Positions 8,979 to 19,175 of a stretch of DNA of 54,416 bases are shown piece by piece (the stretch's first letter is position 1; the number at the start of each line of letters is the position of its first letter). This stretch comes from Sphingobacteriales bacterium (GTDB lineage: Bacteria; Bacteroidota; Bacteroidia; Chitinophagales; Chitinophagaceae). The notes beneath the pieces were generated by a model, which was not told where the DNA came from, made no database searches, and saw only the letters and a program-made list of their open reading frames with translations. The DNA lies in the NCBI GenBank assembly GCA_016185185.1, contig JACPOD010000092.1:1-54416 (forward strand). The letters run 5' to 3'. The position numbers and the translations under genes are program-made.

Positions 8979-10394
8979 ATGCAAACAACTTCACGAATAC
9001 ATATAAGATGGTACATCTTTGCTGACTATGTTAGTGCAGCCATAGCCTGGGGTACTTTCTTTTCTTTTCGTAAGTACATGCTTACAGAGGCAACAGAACT
9101 ATTTTCAGGTGACACAGATCCCGTATTCTGGCAGGGAATATTTTTTATTCCCATTGGCTGGCTGGTATTATATCACTTATCGGGAACCTATAAAGACTTA
9201 TACAGAAAATCGAGATTCCAGGAGTTTACCTTAACATTTATCAACTCCATGATTGGGTGCCTTGCTCTTTTCTTCTTATTTATACTTGACGACAGAATTA
9301 GCACATACACCATCTATTATAAAGAAGTAGTTGTATTGTTCTTATTGCATTTCACTATTACCTGGCTTTTCCGCTGGTTAATATTATTTTTTATAAAACG
9401 TCAACTCATTAACGGCAAAGTTTGGATCAATACAATAATTATTGGGTCCAGTCAAAATGCCATATCACTTTACAAGGATATTACTAAAAACAAAGGCGAC
9501 CTTGGCTACCGCATTACCGGTTTTTTATACCCTGAGAAAAATGGTATTAATGGACTGAGTAAATTTTTAAACCCTTTGGGTTCCATCGATAATCTTTCTA
9601 CCACCATTAATGAGCATAAAATTGACCAGGTGCTGGTTGCCATAGAAAAAAAAGAAACCGGCAAGCTGGAAGAGATCATTAATCAGCTCAGTGAAAGTGA
9701 TGTTGAAGTAAAAATAATTCCTAATACCATTGATATCCTCTCCGGATCTGTAAGAACAAGTAATGTAATGGGTGAAGCATTAATTGACTTACACATGGGT
9801 TTAATGCCCGAATGGCAATTAAACATTAAACGGCTGATTGACCTGGTTTTTTCATTAACCGGTTTGATCGTCTTATCACCGCTGCTGCTGTATACTATTA
9901 TACGAATCAAAATTTCCTCAGAAGGACCAATCTTTTATTACCAGGAAAGAACAGGTTATAAAGGAAAGCCTTTTATTATTTACAAATTCAGATCCATGAA
10001 ACCTGATGCGGAAAAAGAAGGCCCCTCCCTTTCTTCTGAAAATGATCCCCGTATTACTAAATGGGGTAAAGTAATGCGCAAATGGCGTTTAGATGAACTG
10101 CCCCAACTTTGGAATATCATTAAAGGTGAGATGAGCCTTGTAGGCCCCAGGCCAGAAAGAAAATATTACATTGACAAAATTGTAAAACAACAACCGCTTT
10201 ACCGTTATCTCTTAAAAGTTAAGCCCGGTTTAACTTCCTGGGGCATGGTTAAATTTGGCTATGCCGGGAGCATTGATGAAATGATTGAAAGGATGAAATA
10301 CGACCTGATCTATATTGAAAATATATCTCTCGCTCTGGATTTTAAAATCATGATCCATACCCTGCGCATTATCTTTTCGGGTAAAGGCAAATAA
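8979..10394 (+). CDS. undecaprenyl-phosphate sugar transferase (exopolysaccharide biosynthesis, WcaJ/WbaP type)
   Basis: This inner-membrane enzyme transfers a sugar-1-phosphate to undecaprenyl phosphate, which starts a surface polysaccharide repeat unit. The N-terminal half has about four to five membrane segments followed by a CoA-binding-like region ([16 protein letters not shown]). The C-terminal half is the bacterial sugar transferase domain, with [10 protein letters not shown], a membrane re-entrant segment, [43 protein letters not shown] and the closing [10 protein letters not shown]. The 471-residue length is normal. The start ATG at 8979 lies 10 nt after the oxidoreductase stop. Confidence 0.93.
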   Translation: MQTTSRIHIRWYIFADYVSAAIAWGTFFSFRKYMLTEATELFSGDTDPVFWQGIFFIPIGWLVLYHLSGTYKDLYRKSRFQEFTLTFINSMIGCLALFFLFILDDRISTYTIYYKEVVVLFLLHFTITWLFRWLILFFIKRQLINGKVWINTIIIGSSQNAISLYKDITKNKGDLGYRITGFLYPEKNGINGLSKFLNPLGSIDNLSTTINEHKIDQVLVAIEKKETGKLEEIINQLSESDVEVKIIPNTIDILSGSVRTSNVMGEALIDLHMGLMPEWQLNIKRLIDLVFSLTGLIVLSPLLLYTIIRIKISSEGPIFYYQERTGYKGKPFIIYKFRSMKPDAEKEGPSLSSENDPRITKWGKVMRKWRLDELPQLWNIIKGEMSLVGPRPERKYYIDKIVKQQPLYRYLLKVKPGLTSWGMVKFGYAGSIDEMIERMKYDLIYIENISLALDFKIMIHTLRIIFSGKGK

Positions 10395-10460
10395 TTCTCC
10401 CTTCATTTAAGGTAATATTGGATGGTGTTTTTCGTTTAAATTTGAAACAAATTCGCCAGT

Positions 10461-13367
10461 TTGAAAAAACCACTAACCCTGCTTATCCTTTTATATTGTC
10501 TGTTACCTTCTGCTTATTGCCAATTACCTTCTTACTGGCAGCAACAGGTTAATTTCAGGATATCCGTTTCTTTGAATGACAAGGACCACAGCCTGGATGC
10601 TTTTGAAAGAGTTGAATATATTAATAACTCACCCGATACGCTGAATTTTATATGGTTTCATTTGTGGCCGAATGCATATAAAAACGATAAAACAGCATTC
10701 AGTGAACAAATGCTTCAGCTCAATAAAACGAATTTTTATTTTTCTGATAAAGAAGACAGGGGTTACATTAACCGTCTTGATTTCCGTATTAATGAGCTAT
10801 CCCTAAAAACAGAAGATCATCCGCAATACATCGATATTATAAAAGTTCTGTTACCACAGCCCTTGGCCCCGGGTGCCAAAGTTGAAATCACAACCCCCTT
10901 CCATATAAAAATTCCTACAAATTTTTCCCGTGGCGGACATACCGGACAATCTTATCAAATAACACAATGGTATCCCAAACCGGCAGTATACGATCAAAAA
11001 GGATGGCATCCCATGCCCTACTTAGACCAGGGTGAATATTACAGTGAATTCGGTGATTATGAAGTAAAAATTACTTTGCCGGAAAATTATGTTGTTGCTG
11101 CTACCGGAGAATTACAAAACGACCAGGAAAAGATATGGCTGCTGAATAGAACAGGTTATAAAGAATCTGCAATCCCTGTACAGCAAAGAGCTATCAAAAC
11201 CACCAAAACAACAGTCAGTAAGAAACCAATCAAATCAAAACAATCATCAGCAATCAATAAAACGCAAACAAATATTCCCAAAACACCAACGAATACTGTT
11301 GCATTAAAAACATTAGTTTATAAACAAAATAATGTTCACGACTTTGCCTGGTTTGCAGACAAAAGATTTATTGTTAAACATGATACGATACAAATGCCTT
11401 CGGGAAAAACGTTGGAAGCATATGTATTTCACTTACCTGCTGGTACAGAAACCTGGAAGCATTCCATCAACTACATTAAAAAAACAATTCATTCCCGATC
11501 AACATGGCTGGGTGAATATCCGTACGCTACCGTTTCGGTAGTGGAAGCTAAGCTTTCCTTTGAAGGCGGTGTTGAATATCCAACTATAACAAGTATAGCA
11601 CCGGTGAGTGAAGAAACTGAATTAGAAGGATTAATTGAACATGAAGTTGGTCATAATTGGTTTTACAGCATTCTGGGTTCAGACGAACGTAATCATCCCT
11701 GGCTGGATGAAGGATTGAATTCATTTTATGATGGCAGATATGACAAAGAAATAAACAAAAAAGAAAACGGACAATCAAATAAAGAAAGATTGCTGGCTAT
11801 TGCAGAAAGCGAACATAAAGATCAGCCAATAGAAACTGTTTCGGAAGCCTTTACAGAATGGAATTACGATCTGATGAGTTATTATAAAACAGATAAGTGG
11901 ATGCAGTTAGCAGAGCAGGAATTAGGAAGAGAGGTATTTGATAAAGCCATGCAGGAATATTTCAAACGCTGGCAGTTTAAACACCCCAACCCGGAGGACC
12001 TTAAAAAAGTATTGGAAGACATAAGTGGTAAAACCCTGGATAACCTGTTTTTATTACTTACTAAAAAAGGTGCTTTACCTGCAAAAAGCAAACCATCAAC
12101 TACAGCAGTATTTTTGCCAACCAGTTATAAAACAATCAATAAAATTCTTTCCACAAGAGATAAAATAATTTTTGCAGCCCCAATAGCTGGTTATAATACC
12201 TATGATAAAGCAATGATCGGTTTGGGAATCACCAATTACTTACCGCCAGCCGGAAACTTTCGTTTTTTATTAGCCCCTTTATATTCTACTGGCGCAAAAA
12301 CAATAACAGGATTAGGCAGATTAAGTTATCGCTGGTTTCCACATTCAATATTCGAAAGAGCCGAATTATTTATTGCAGCATCTAAATTTACCACCAATAA
12401 TTTTACAGATGATTATGGAGAAAAATTAAACACAGGTTTTACTAAAATTGTTCCCGGTCTCAGGTTAACAATAAAAGAATCAAATCCATTAAGCACTGTA
12501 AGAAAATATTTGCAATGGAAAACATTTTTGATACGGGAAGAATCCTTGCGGTTTAAAACCGACAGTATAATAACACCCGGGAATCCCCCGGATACAGCAA
12601 TCTTTACCAACGGAAGTAAGATTAACGATTCAAGATATGTCAATCAGCTGAAGCTCGTCATTGAAAATACAAGAGCATTATATCCCTATTCGGCAGAGCT
12701 GCAGGCAGACCAGGGTAAAGGTTTTGTAAGAGCCGCCTTTACTGGCAATTATTATTTCAACTATGCAAAAGGTGGCGGTGCCAATGTTCGTTTTTTTGCC
12801 GGGAAGTTTTTCTATACGGGTAATAAAGTTGAGAACCCCTTTGAAACTTATCCTTACCATTTCAATATGTCGGGTGCAAGAGGTGAAGATGATTATACCT
12901 ACAGCAATTATTTTATTGGCAGAACGGAACAACTTTACTGGAGAAGTCAGCAAATAGCCATCCGGGATGGAGGATTTAAAGTGGGGACAGAATTATTAGC
13001 AGACAGAGCTGGTCGTTCAGATGATTGGTTATCCGCTATTAATTTTACTACTACTATTCCCAATAATATAAATCCGTTAAGTATTCTGCCCGTCAAAATC
13101 CCATTAAAAGCATTTTTGGATGTAGGTACGTATGCCGGCGCCTGGAAAAAAGATGCTGGTAATACCAGGTTTTTATTTGATGCGGGATTACAGGTTTCGT
13201 TATTTAAAAACACCCTCAATATTTACGTCCCACTTATATACAGTAAAGTTTACAGCGATTACTTTAAATCGTATAAACCTGAGACAAAATTCCTGCGTAA
13301 TATTTCATTCAGTATCGATCTTCAAAATATAAGGTTACCACAATTACTTCATAACTCGCTTTTGTAG
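10461..13367 (+). CDS. M1 family metallopeptidase with long beta-rich C-terminal region
   Basis: The catalytic half is a gluzincin aminopeptidase-type domain. HEVGH is at residues 394-398 and the third zinc ligand Glu417 lies in WLDEGLNSF, the HExxH-x18-E spacing. The start is a TTG at 10461 that yields a clear signal peptide (MKKPLTLLILLYCLLPSAYC), so the protein is exported. Residues about 245-280 form a Lys/Thr/Ser-rich, probably disordered insert. From about residue 570 to the end at 968 there is no helical M1 C-terminal domain. Instead there are alternating aromatic/hydrophobic strands (FRFLLAPLYSTG, GRLSYRWFP, FLRNISFSIDL) that look like an outer-membrane barrel. That fusion is an inference. 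The gene overlaps the next start by one base. Confidence 0.85.
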   Translation: MKKPLTLLILLYCLLPSAYCQLPSYWQQQVNFRISVSLNDKDHSLDAFERVEYINNSPDTLNFIWFHLWPNAYKNDKTAFSEQMLQLNKTNFYFSDKEDRGYINRLDFRINELSLKTEDHPQYIDIIKVLLPQPLAPGAKVEITTPFHIKIPTNFSRGGHTGQSYQITQWYPKPAVYDQKGWHPMPYLDQGEYYSEFGDYEVKITLPENYVVAATGELQNDQEKIWLLNRTGYKESAIPVQQRAIKTTKTTVSKKPIKSKQSSAINKTQTNIPKTPTNTVALKTLVYKQNNVHDFAWFADKRFIVKHDTIQMPSGKTLEAYVFHLPAGTETWKHSINYIKKTIHSRSTWLGEYPYATVSVVEAKLSFEGGVEYPTITSIAPVSEETELEGLIEHEVGHNWFYSILGSDERNHPWLDEGLNSFYDGRYDKEINKKENGQSNKERLLAIAESEHKDQPIETVSEAFTEWNYDLMSYYKTDKWMQLAEQELGREVFDKAMQEYFKRWQFKHPNPEDLKKVLEDISGKTLDNLFLLLTKKGALPAKSKPSTTAVFLPTSYKTINKILSTRDKIIFAAPIAGYNTYDKAMIGLGITNYLPPAGNFRFLLAPLYSTGAKTITGLGRLSYRWFPHSIFERAELFIAASKFTTNNFTDDYGEKLNTGFTKIVPGLRLTIKESNPLSTVRKYLQWKTFLIREESLRFKTDSIITPGNPPDTAIFTNGSKINDSRYVNQLKLVIENTRALYPYSAELQADQGKGFVRAAFTGNYYFNYAKGGGANVRFFAGKFFYTGNKVENPFETYPYHFNMSGARGEDDYTYSNYFIGRTEQLYWRSQQIAIRDGGFKVGTELLADRAGRSDDWLSAINFTTTIPNNINPLSILPVKIPLKAFLDVGTYAGAWKKDAGNTRFLFDAGLQVSLFKNTLNIYVPLIYSKVYSDYFKSYKPETKFLRNISFSIDLQNIRLPQLLHNSLL

Positions 13368-14281
13368 TGGCCCTGCAATATGTACCATACCGGCAAATTG
13401 ATAAGCAAAAATGGAATGATTGTATTGAGCATGCAGCAAACGGGCTCATATATGCCTACTCCTTTTATTTGGATGAGATGGCAGATAACTGGGATGCACT
13501 TATATTAAACGATTATGAAGCAGTAATGCCCTTAACCTGGAGAAAAAAATACAATATCCATTATTTATACCAGCCGCATTTCTGCGCTTCGCTTGGCATT
13601 TTCTCTTCCAGAATAATTTCGCTGGAGTTAGCCACACAATTTTTACAGTCAGTACCCGCTAAGTTTAAATATTGGGATATCAGTTTAAATCATGCAAACA
13701 ATTTTCAGTTACCGGAATTTGGGACTTTCACAAGGAAGAATTATGTATTAAACCTTGAGCGGAGTTATGCAGAACTATTTGACGCCTTTAATACAAACAT
13801 AAAACGCAATATTAAAAAAGCCGAAGAACTTGGCTGCACAACAGAAAAAAACATTCCGCTTACCGACATCCTTGTTCTTTCTAAAGAAATATTGCAATCG
13901 GTATCAGATATTGAAGAAGAAGATTATAATAATTTTTCCGAATTATATAAAATTTTAGCCGATAAAGGCAAGGCACTTAATTATGCTGTTTATTCTGTAA
14001 AAAAAGAACTGCTTGCTTCCTGTGTTTTCTTTTTTAGTCATAACAGGGCTTATTATATTCTGGTAGGCAATCATCCCAACGGAAAAACCGTTGGAGCTTC
14101 TCACCTGCTCATCAATACATTTATAAAAGAATATGCAGGAAAAAAAATGTTACTTGACTTTGAAGGAAGCGATATACGTAACCTTGCTTTTTTTTACAGC
14201 AGCTTTGGAGCTGTGGAGGAACCGTATGGCGCTATAAAACTTAACCGGTTGCCCCAACTATTTAGGTGGTTGAAAAATTAA
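13367..14281 (+). CDS. FemAB/GNAT-like acyltransferase family protein
   Basis: This is a 304-residue cytoplasmic protein with the layout of FemAB-type double-GNAT enzymes, which add amino acids to peptidoglycan or modify related precursors. The stretch FNTNIKRNIKKAEELG (about residues 140-155) resembles the conserved helix of that superfamily. The second fold ends with NHPNGKTVGASHLL and LLDFEGSDIRNLAFFYSSFG. The start is a GTG whose first base is the last base of the peptidase stop codon (TAGTG), so the two are translationally coupled. Its stop abuts the convergent ispD stop with no gap. Substrate and product are unknown. Confidence 0.6.
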   Translation: MALQYVPYRQIDKQKWNDCIEHAANGLIYAYSFYLDEMADNWDALILNDYEAVMPLTWRKKYNIHYLYQPHFCASLGIFSSRIISLELATQFLQSVPAKFKYWDISLNHANNFQLPEFGTFTRKNYVLNLERSYAELFDAFNTNIKRNIKKAEELGCTTEKNIPLTDILVLSKEILQSVSDIEEEDYNNFSELYKILADKGKALNYAVYSVKKELLASCVFFFSHNRAYYILVGNHPNGKTVGASHLLINTFIKEYAGKKMLLDFEGSDIRNLAFFYSSFGAVEEPYGAIKLNRLPQLFRWLKN

Positions 14282-14953
14282 TCACGGCTTTGCTTCCATT
14301 ATCTTTTCCGCCAAATACAAATCCAGCGGTCTTGTAATCTTAATATTAGTTTCTTCCCCTTCAATTAAGTTAATGGGTAACCCAAATGCTTCCACCACAT
14401 TGGCCTCATCAGTAAACCGTTCTTTATAATCAATTGTAAAAGCCGGTAATAATATTTTACTGTGAAATGTTTGAGGTGTTTGTACCAGGCGGATAGCACT
14501 TCGGTCCAGTAAACGATTCCCATCCACAGTAATCATTCTTACAGAATCCATACAACTAATGGCCGGCACTGCACTGCCTTCAGTTTTGGCAGCATCAAAA
14601 CAACGATGAATTAAATCCTCACTTACCAAACACCGCACCCCATCATGCACAAACACTATGCCTTCTTCTTCTATCAAACTCAACCCGTTTTTAACAGAAT
14701 GAAACCTGGTTTCTCCGCCAGCAATTATCTGAATCCGTTCCTTATCAAAATACGCATCAATAATTTCTGCCCCCATATCTATAAATTCAAGAGGCAATAC
14801 CAAAATAACTTTTACATCTTTATAGGCTCTTAAAAAAGTTTGAATGGTATAATATAAAACAGGTTTTCCTTTGAGCAATAAAAATTGCTTGGGCGTTTCA
14901 GTTCCCATTCGTTTACCGGTTCCTCCTGCTACAATAACAGCATATTTCTTCAT
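14282..14953 (-). CDS. ispD: 2-C-methyl-D-erythritol 4-phosphate cytidylyltransferase
   Basis: IspD couples methylerythritol phosphate to CTP in the non-mevalonate isoprenoid pathway. The 223-residue length is typical. The nucleotide-binding loop AGGTGKRMG and TPKQF (Lys23) are near the N-terminus. VHDGVRCL, VQTPQTF and FTDEANVVEA are further conserved blocks. The gene stands between a convergent neighbour and a co-oriented isoaspartyl peptidase 53 nt upstream. Confidence 0.96.
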   Translation of the reverse strand: MKKYAVIVAGGTGKRMGTETPKQFLLLKGKPVLYYTIQTFLRAYKDVKVILVLPLEFIDMGAEIIDAYFDKERIQIIAGGETRFHSVKNGLSLIEEEGIVFVHDGVRCLVSEDLIHRCFDAAKTEGSAVPAISCMDSVRMITVDGNRLLDRSAIRLVQTPQTFHSKILLPAFTIDYKERFTDEANVVEAFGLPINLIEGEETNIKITRPLDLYLAEKIMEAKP

Positions 14954-15006
14954 AGTAATCCTAAGTTCTAGTAATAAGTTTTAAGTGTATCGAATCATAA
15001 TTTATA

Positions 15007-15945
15007 TTACCTGTAAATCGCTACTTCATCTGTTCCGTTACTGCTTTTCCATCCGCGGTACATACCTTCACAATTAAAGAGTAAAGCCATATTACCTTTT
15101 GCATCAACACCAATCATTCCTCCTTCACCATTTATTTTAACTAATTTATCATTAACTACGATATTCATTGCTTCCTGCAAACTCAATCCTTTATATTCTA
15201 TCAGGCAACTGACATCGTAAGCAGCCACTGCTTTAATAAATAATTCCCCATGACCGGTTGCGGATATAGCACAGGTCTTATTATTTGCATAAGTACCGCA
15301 GCCGATCAATGGACTATCACCAGCCCTGCCGTATTTTTTATTTGTCATACCACCGGTACTGGTGGCAGCAGCAATATTCCCGTTTATATCACAGGCAACA
15401 GCGCCAACTGTACCAAATTTCTTTTCGCCATTTTCTTTGGTGTCAGAATGATCGAGCGTATATTCACCCGATTCTCTTATATCCAGCCATTGATTATACC
15501 TGAACTGCGAAAAAAAATATTCACCCTCTTCCTCTTTTATATTTTGTTCCCTCGCAAATTCATCAGCGCCTTCACCACATAGCAAAACATGGCTTGAATT
15601 TGTCATTACCTTATACGCCAGTTCTACCGGATTACGAACTTTAGTAACTCCTGCAACAGCGCCTGCTGACAAATCAAACCCATTCATAATAGAAGCATCC
15701 ATTTCATGCAGTCCTTTATTGGTAAATACTGAACCACGACCTGCATTGAAAAGAATATTATCTTCCAGTACAATGGTTGCCTGCTTAACTGCCTCCAATG
15801 AAGATGCCCCTTTTTCCAAAACAGCATACCCTGCATCCAGCGCCGATTGCAGTCCTTTCCTGTAAGCCAGTTCCAGTTCATCCGTCATTGCAGATTTTAA
15901 AATGGTGCCTGCTCCCCCATGTATCGCTATTGAAAACTTGTTCAT
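15007..15945 (-). CDS. iaaA: isoaspartyl peptidase / plant-type L-asparaginase
   Basis: This Ntn hydrolase removes isoaspartyl residues from peptides and hydrolyses asparagine. It matures by self-cleavage before a threonine. The nucleophile is Thr179 in KKFGTVGAVACD, the same number as in E. coli IaaA. The substrate-binding motifs GRAGDSPLIGCGTYA and ATGHGELF follow. The length of 312 residues is normal. No signal peptide is evident, so the protein is probably cytoplasmic. It lies upstream of ispD on the same strand. Confidence 0.94.
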   Translation of the reverse strand: MNKFSIAIHGGAGTILKSAMTDELELAYRKGLQSALDAGYAVLEKGASSLEAVKQATIVLEDNILFNAGRGSVFTNKGLHEMDASIMNGFDLSAGAVAGVTKVRNPVELAYKVMTNSSHVLLCGEGADEFAREQNIKEEEGEYFFSQFRYNQWLDIRESGEYTLDHSDTKENGEKKFGTVGAVACDINGNIAAATSTGGMTNKKYGRAGDSPLIGCGTYANNKTCAISATGHGELFIKAVAAYDVSCLIEYKGLSLQEAMNIVVNDKLVKINGEGGMIGVDAKGNMALLFNCEGMYRGWKSSNGTDEVAIYR

Positions 15946-16018
15946 ACGGGTTATTGGGTATATTTTGCTGGCCCGAAAATAACTATTTTACCGGCTGAAA
16001 ACTGAAAGACTTTTAATT

Positions 16019-16699
16019 ATGATAAAAAGAAAACTTTCCACTGTTGACATTTTTACTGTCCTTATAAACCTGGTACCCTTATGGGGTGTTTGGTTTAATG
16101 GATGGGATCCCAAACAAATATTTTTAATTTATTGTGTGGAAAGCATCATAGTTGGGTTGTTTAATGTTTTAAAAATGCTGATTGTAACCCAGATTAAAAA
16201 AGAAGATGTATGGAATGAAGATACTAACACAAAAATGCCGGGGTATTTTTTTATTTTCTTCTTTATCAATCACTATGGATTTTTTGTAACCATACAAATG
16301 ATGTTCTTTTTTGGGACGAGTAAACTGATTGATACGATGAACCCCATTAAAGTTTTTACCATTTTACCATCGCTGATGGATGGATATACAAGGGCTTTGC
16401 TCTGGGGTTTTGTTGGAGTTTATGCATTGCGTATGGTAGTTGATTTTATTTTCAGTGGTGAGTTTCGTACTATTTCACTTGGTAGGCTGATGTTCTCCCC
16501 TTATATGCGCATTTTTGTGCAGCAGTTTGTGGTGATTATTGGTGGCTTTGTTTTAAGTTTTGGTGCAGGAAAAGTTTTTATGGTGGTGTTTATTATTGTA
16601 AAGATATTTTTTGAAGTAATAATGAACTATGACAGGGTGCTGGCTTTAGCAGAAAAAAAGAATCGGATAAAAGAGGAAATAAAAAAATCAGGGCACTAA
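16019..16699 (+). CDS. multi-pass membrane protein, DUF6498-like
   Basis: This is a 226-residue integral membrane protein with about six hydrophobic segments and a charged C-terminal tail (AEKKNRIKEEIKKSG). Segments such as YCVESIIVGLFNVLKM resemble the uncharacterised family DUF6498. That match is from memory and could be wrong in detail. No catalytic motif is visible. Its last 12 nt overlap the end of the convergent heptose kinase gene. Confidence 0.6.
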   Translation: MIKRKLSTVDIFTVLINLVPLWGVWFNGWDPKQIFLIYCVESIIVGLFNVLKMLIVTQIKKEDVWNEDTNTKMPGYFFIFFFINHYGFFVTIQMMFFFGTSKLIDTMNPIKVFTILPSLMDGYTRALLWGFVGVYALRMVVDFIFSGEFRTISLGRLMFSPYMRIFVQQFVVIIGGFVLSFGAGKVFMVVFIIVKIFFEVIMNYDRVLALAEKKNRIKEEIKKSGH

Positions 16700-17683
16700 C
16701 AATTTGCATTCCCTTAAAAGTTTTTCTTTGTCGATTGCTACTGTTCCTACTTCTTCACAAACAAGCCCTCCTGCTATATTGGCCATTTCTGCCATTAAAG
16801 CAACATCTTTTGTGGCAGCATAAATAAGTGAGGCCACTGCAATTACAGTATCACCAGCACCACTTACATCAGCGATATTCCTCAAGTGAGAGGGAATAAT
16901 ATGATGCTTGTTCTGATTTGCATAAAATACACCATGCTCTGATAGTGTAATGAGTGAAATATGATGATTAAGCTTTTCTTTTAATTGTCCGTGAATTTGG
17001 TTCAGCAATTCTTCATCAGCCCCTTCTTCCAGTACATTGAGCCCTTCTTTTACTTCTTTTAAATTGGGTTTAAAAATATCAACTCCGCTATAAGAAAAGA
17101 AATTTTTCCGTTTTGGATCCACTGTTGTTATAATACCATGATGCTTGCAGAGTGCAATTGTTTTTTGAATCACCAATTCTGTTAAAACACCCTTATTGTA
17201 ATCTTCAAAAATAACCACTTGTGGTTTTTCCTGTGCGATAAACTGCTGCATCGCAATAATAAGCCGGTTCTCATCTTCATAAGCAAGATCATTCGTTACC
17301 TCACTATCCAGTCGCATCATTTGCTGGTTGCGGCTGATGATGCGTGTTTTATTAGTAGTGATGCGGTTGCCGCTGCTTAATAAAAATTCAGTATTAATAT
17401 TATTCTCATCAAACAATTTTTTCAATATAGCTCCATCTTCATCTTTACCAATTAAAGAAAGCACTGCAACATTGGCATTTAATGAACGGAGATTTAAAGC
17501 AACATTACCTGCACCACCTATCCTGTAATCTTTTTTCTTTAGGGAAACGATTGGTACGGGAGCTTCCGGCGATATGCGTTCCACCTTTCCCCACATATAG
17601 GTATCCAGCATTACATCCCCTATTACTGCTACTTTAATAGCAGCAAAAGAATTAAAGAGTTTATCAAAATCTATAGCGGGCAT
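16688..17683 (-). CDS. rfaE1: D-glycero-beta-D-manno-heptose-7-phosphate kinase (PfkB family)
   Basis: RfaE1 phosphorylates heptose-7-phosphate at C1 on the way to ADP-heptose for the lipopolysaccharide core. I place the start at the ATG at 17683, one base after the upstream permease stop (TAA G ATG), rather than the longer frame reaching into that gene. This gives 331 residues. Conserved pieces are GDVMLDTYMWGKVERISPEAPVP, here broken as GDVMLD and ISPEAPVP, then IGGAGNVALNL and the catalytic DVSGAGDTV. The nucleotidyltransferase half found in E. coli HldE is absent, as in split rfaE1/rfaE2 systems. Confidence 0.9.
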   Translation of the reverse strand: MPAIDFDKLFNSFAAIKVAVIGDVMLDTYMWGKVERISPEAPVPIVSLKKKDYRIGGAGNVALNLRSLNANVAVLSLIGKDEDGAILKKLFDENNINTEFLLSSGNRITTNKTRIISRNQQMMRLDSEVTNDLAYEDENRLIIAMQQFIAQEKPQVVIFEDYNKGVLTELVIQKTIALCKHHGIITTVDPKRKNFFSYSGVDIFKPNLKEVKEGLNVLEEGADEELLNQIHGQLKEKLNHHISLITLSEHGVFYANQNKHHIIPSHLRNIADVSGAGDTVIAVASLIYAATKDVALMAEMANIAGGLVCEEVGTVAIDKEKLLRECKLLVP

Positions 17684-17684
17684 C

Positions 17685-19103
17685 TTAACTTTCTTTTTTC
17701 TGGTTTGCCACCGCAATATAATAAAGCGGGAGACCCAATAAAACAATTACTAATCCTGACCCTGCATAAAGTGGTTTCATCTTAATGAGGAAAACACAAA
17801 ATATAATAGCAAGAATGATATAAATAACAGGCAGGACAGGATAGCCAAATGCTTTATAAGGTCTTTCCATATCCGGCTTTTTCTTTCTTAATACAAAAAT
17901 ACCAATGATAGTTAACGCATAAAATAGCACCACAACAAATGCAACCATATCCAGCAAATCACCATACTTACCACTTAAACAAAGTATAGAGGCCAATGCA
18001 CATTGAATCCATAAACCAAATTCGGGCACAGCATTTTTATTTAACTCCCCGGTTTTTTTAAAAAATAATCCATCTTTTGCCATAGTATAATATACCCTGG
18101 CACCGGCTAATATCAACCCATTGTTACAACCAAAAGTTGAAATCATGATCATTATGGCAATAACGTAAGTACCAATATGCCCAAAGATGGCATTACTTGC
18201 GGCAACAGCTACCCTGTCCTGTGGTGCAAATGCAATCTTATCTAAAGGCAGCACACTAACATACATTAAATTGGCCGCAACATAAATGATGGTAACAATC
18301 ATTGTTCCAAGAAACAGACTCAAACCAATATTACGTTTTGGATTTTTTATTTCACCGGCAATAAAAGTTACATTATTCCAGGAGTCGCTGCTAAAAATAG
18401 AACCAACCATGGAAGCAGCAATAGCACCCAGTACAGCACTTCCAATAACACCGGTGGCTGCCCCATCGGCACTCAATGCTTTCATATCCCAGGCATTATT
18501 CCAGTTAGCATGCCATATCTCTGACTTAGCCCCCAATAGAAAGCCAAACACAATCAATCCAAATAAAGAAACCAGCTTAGTCAACGTAAAAGTTGTTTGT
18601 ATGATCTTTCCTCCTTTAACCCCTTTTGTATTAATATAAGTAAGGAAGCAAATGAGTGCTATAGAAACCAGTTGTGCGGGGTATATTTTAAAAGCACCCG
18701 ATTGAAATAAAATATTTTCATCTTTTAACTCCAAAGCAGGAATAAAATAGCCGGCAAATTTTGAGAACGCAACCCCAACCGCAGCAATGGTGGCAGTTTG
18801 TATAACAGCAAAAAAACTCCAGCCGTATAAAAACCCGGCAAGTGGGTTAAAGGCCTCTTTGAGGTAAACATACTGCCCACCGGCTTTTGGATACATGGCA
18901 CTTAGTTCACCATAACTTACGGCTGCAGTAAGTGTCATAAATCCGGTGATCAGCCAAACAAAAACAAGCCATCCTGCGCTACCTACATTTCGGGTAATAT
19001 CAGCACTAACAATAAAAATTCCGGAACCAATCATAGATCCTGCTACAATCATTGTAGCATCCAGTAACCCGAGTGTGGGCTTAAATGATGTTTGTTCTGT
19101 CAT
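17685..19103 (-). CDS. APC-family amino acid permease
   Basis: This 472-residue inner-membrane transporter of the amino acid/polyamine/organocation superfamily has about 12 membrane helices. The first helix carries the unwound substrate motif GSMIGSGIFIV. YPKAGGQYVYLKEAF and the closing RPYKAFGYPVLP are typical of LAT/basic amino acid permeases. It is followed one base later by rfaE1, so the two are likely cotranscribed although functionally unrelated. The substrate cannot be predicted. Confidence 0.9.
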   Translation of the reverse strand: MTEQTSFKPTLGLLDATMIVAGSMIGSGIFIVSADITRNVGSAGWLVFVWLITGFMTLTAAVSYGELSAMYPKAGGQYVYLKEAFNPLAGFLYGWSFFAVIQTATIAAVGVAFSKFAGYFIPALELKDENILFQSGAFKIYPAQLVSIALICFLTYINTKGVKGGKIIQTTFTLTKLVSLFGLIVFGFLLGAKSEIWHANWNNAWDMKALSADGAATGVIGSAVLGAIAASMVGSIFSSDSWNNVTFIAGEIKNPKRNIGLSLFLGTMIVTIIYVAANLMYVSVLPLDKIAFAPQDRVAVAASNAIFGHIGTYVIAIMIMISTFGCNNGLILAGARVYYTMAKDGLFFKKTGELNKNAVPEFGLWIQCALASILCLSGKYGDLLDMVAFVVVLFYALTIIGIFVLRKKKPDMERPYKAFGYPVLPVIYIILAIIFCVFLIKMKPLYAGSGLVIVLLGLPLYYIAVANQKKES

Positions 19104-19110
19104 GTATAGT

Positions 19111-19148
19111 AAATTAAAATCCCGTCAGGCGACCAGGCGTGACGGGAT
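19111..19148 (-). terminator. terminator downstream of the skp-like gene
   Basis: On the minus strand ATCCCGTCA and TGACGGGAT form a 9-bp stem around a 12-nt loop, followed by TTTTAATTT. It sits 28 nt after the OmpH/Skp stop and just before the permease start. Confidence 0.75.
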
Positions 19149-19175
19149 GAAGATAAGAAAATCATTTTATTGAAA

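Noticed and set aside
11584-12953. Several minus-strand open frames inside the M1 peptidase gene
   Set aside because: They are shadows of the long coding frame and resemble no known proteins.
16688-16699. Overlapping convergent gene ends (also at 39815-39818 and 43831-43853) as possible regulatory antisense pairs
   Set aside because: Overlaps of 4-23 nt between convergent genes are ordinary in compact genomes and show no extra structure.
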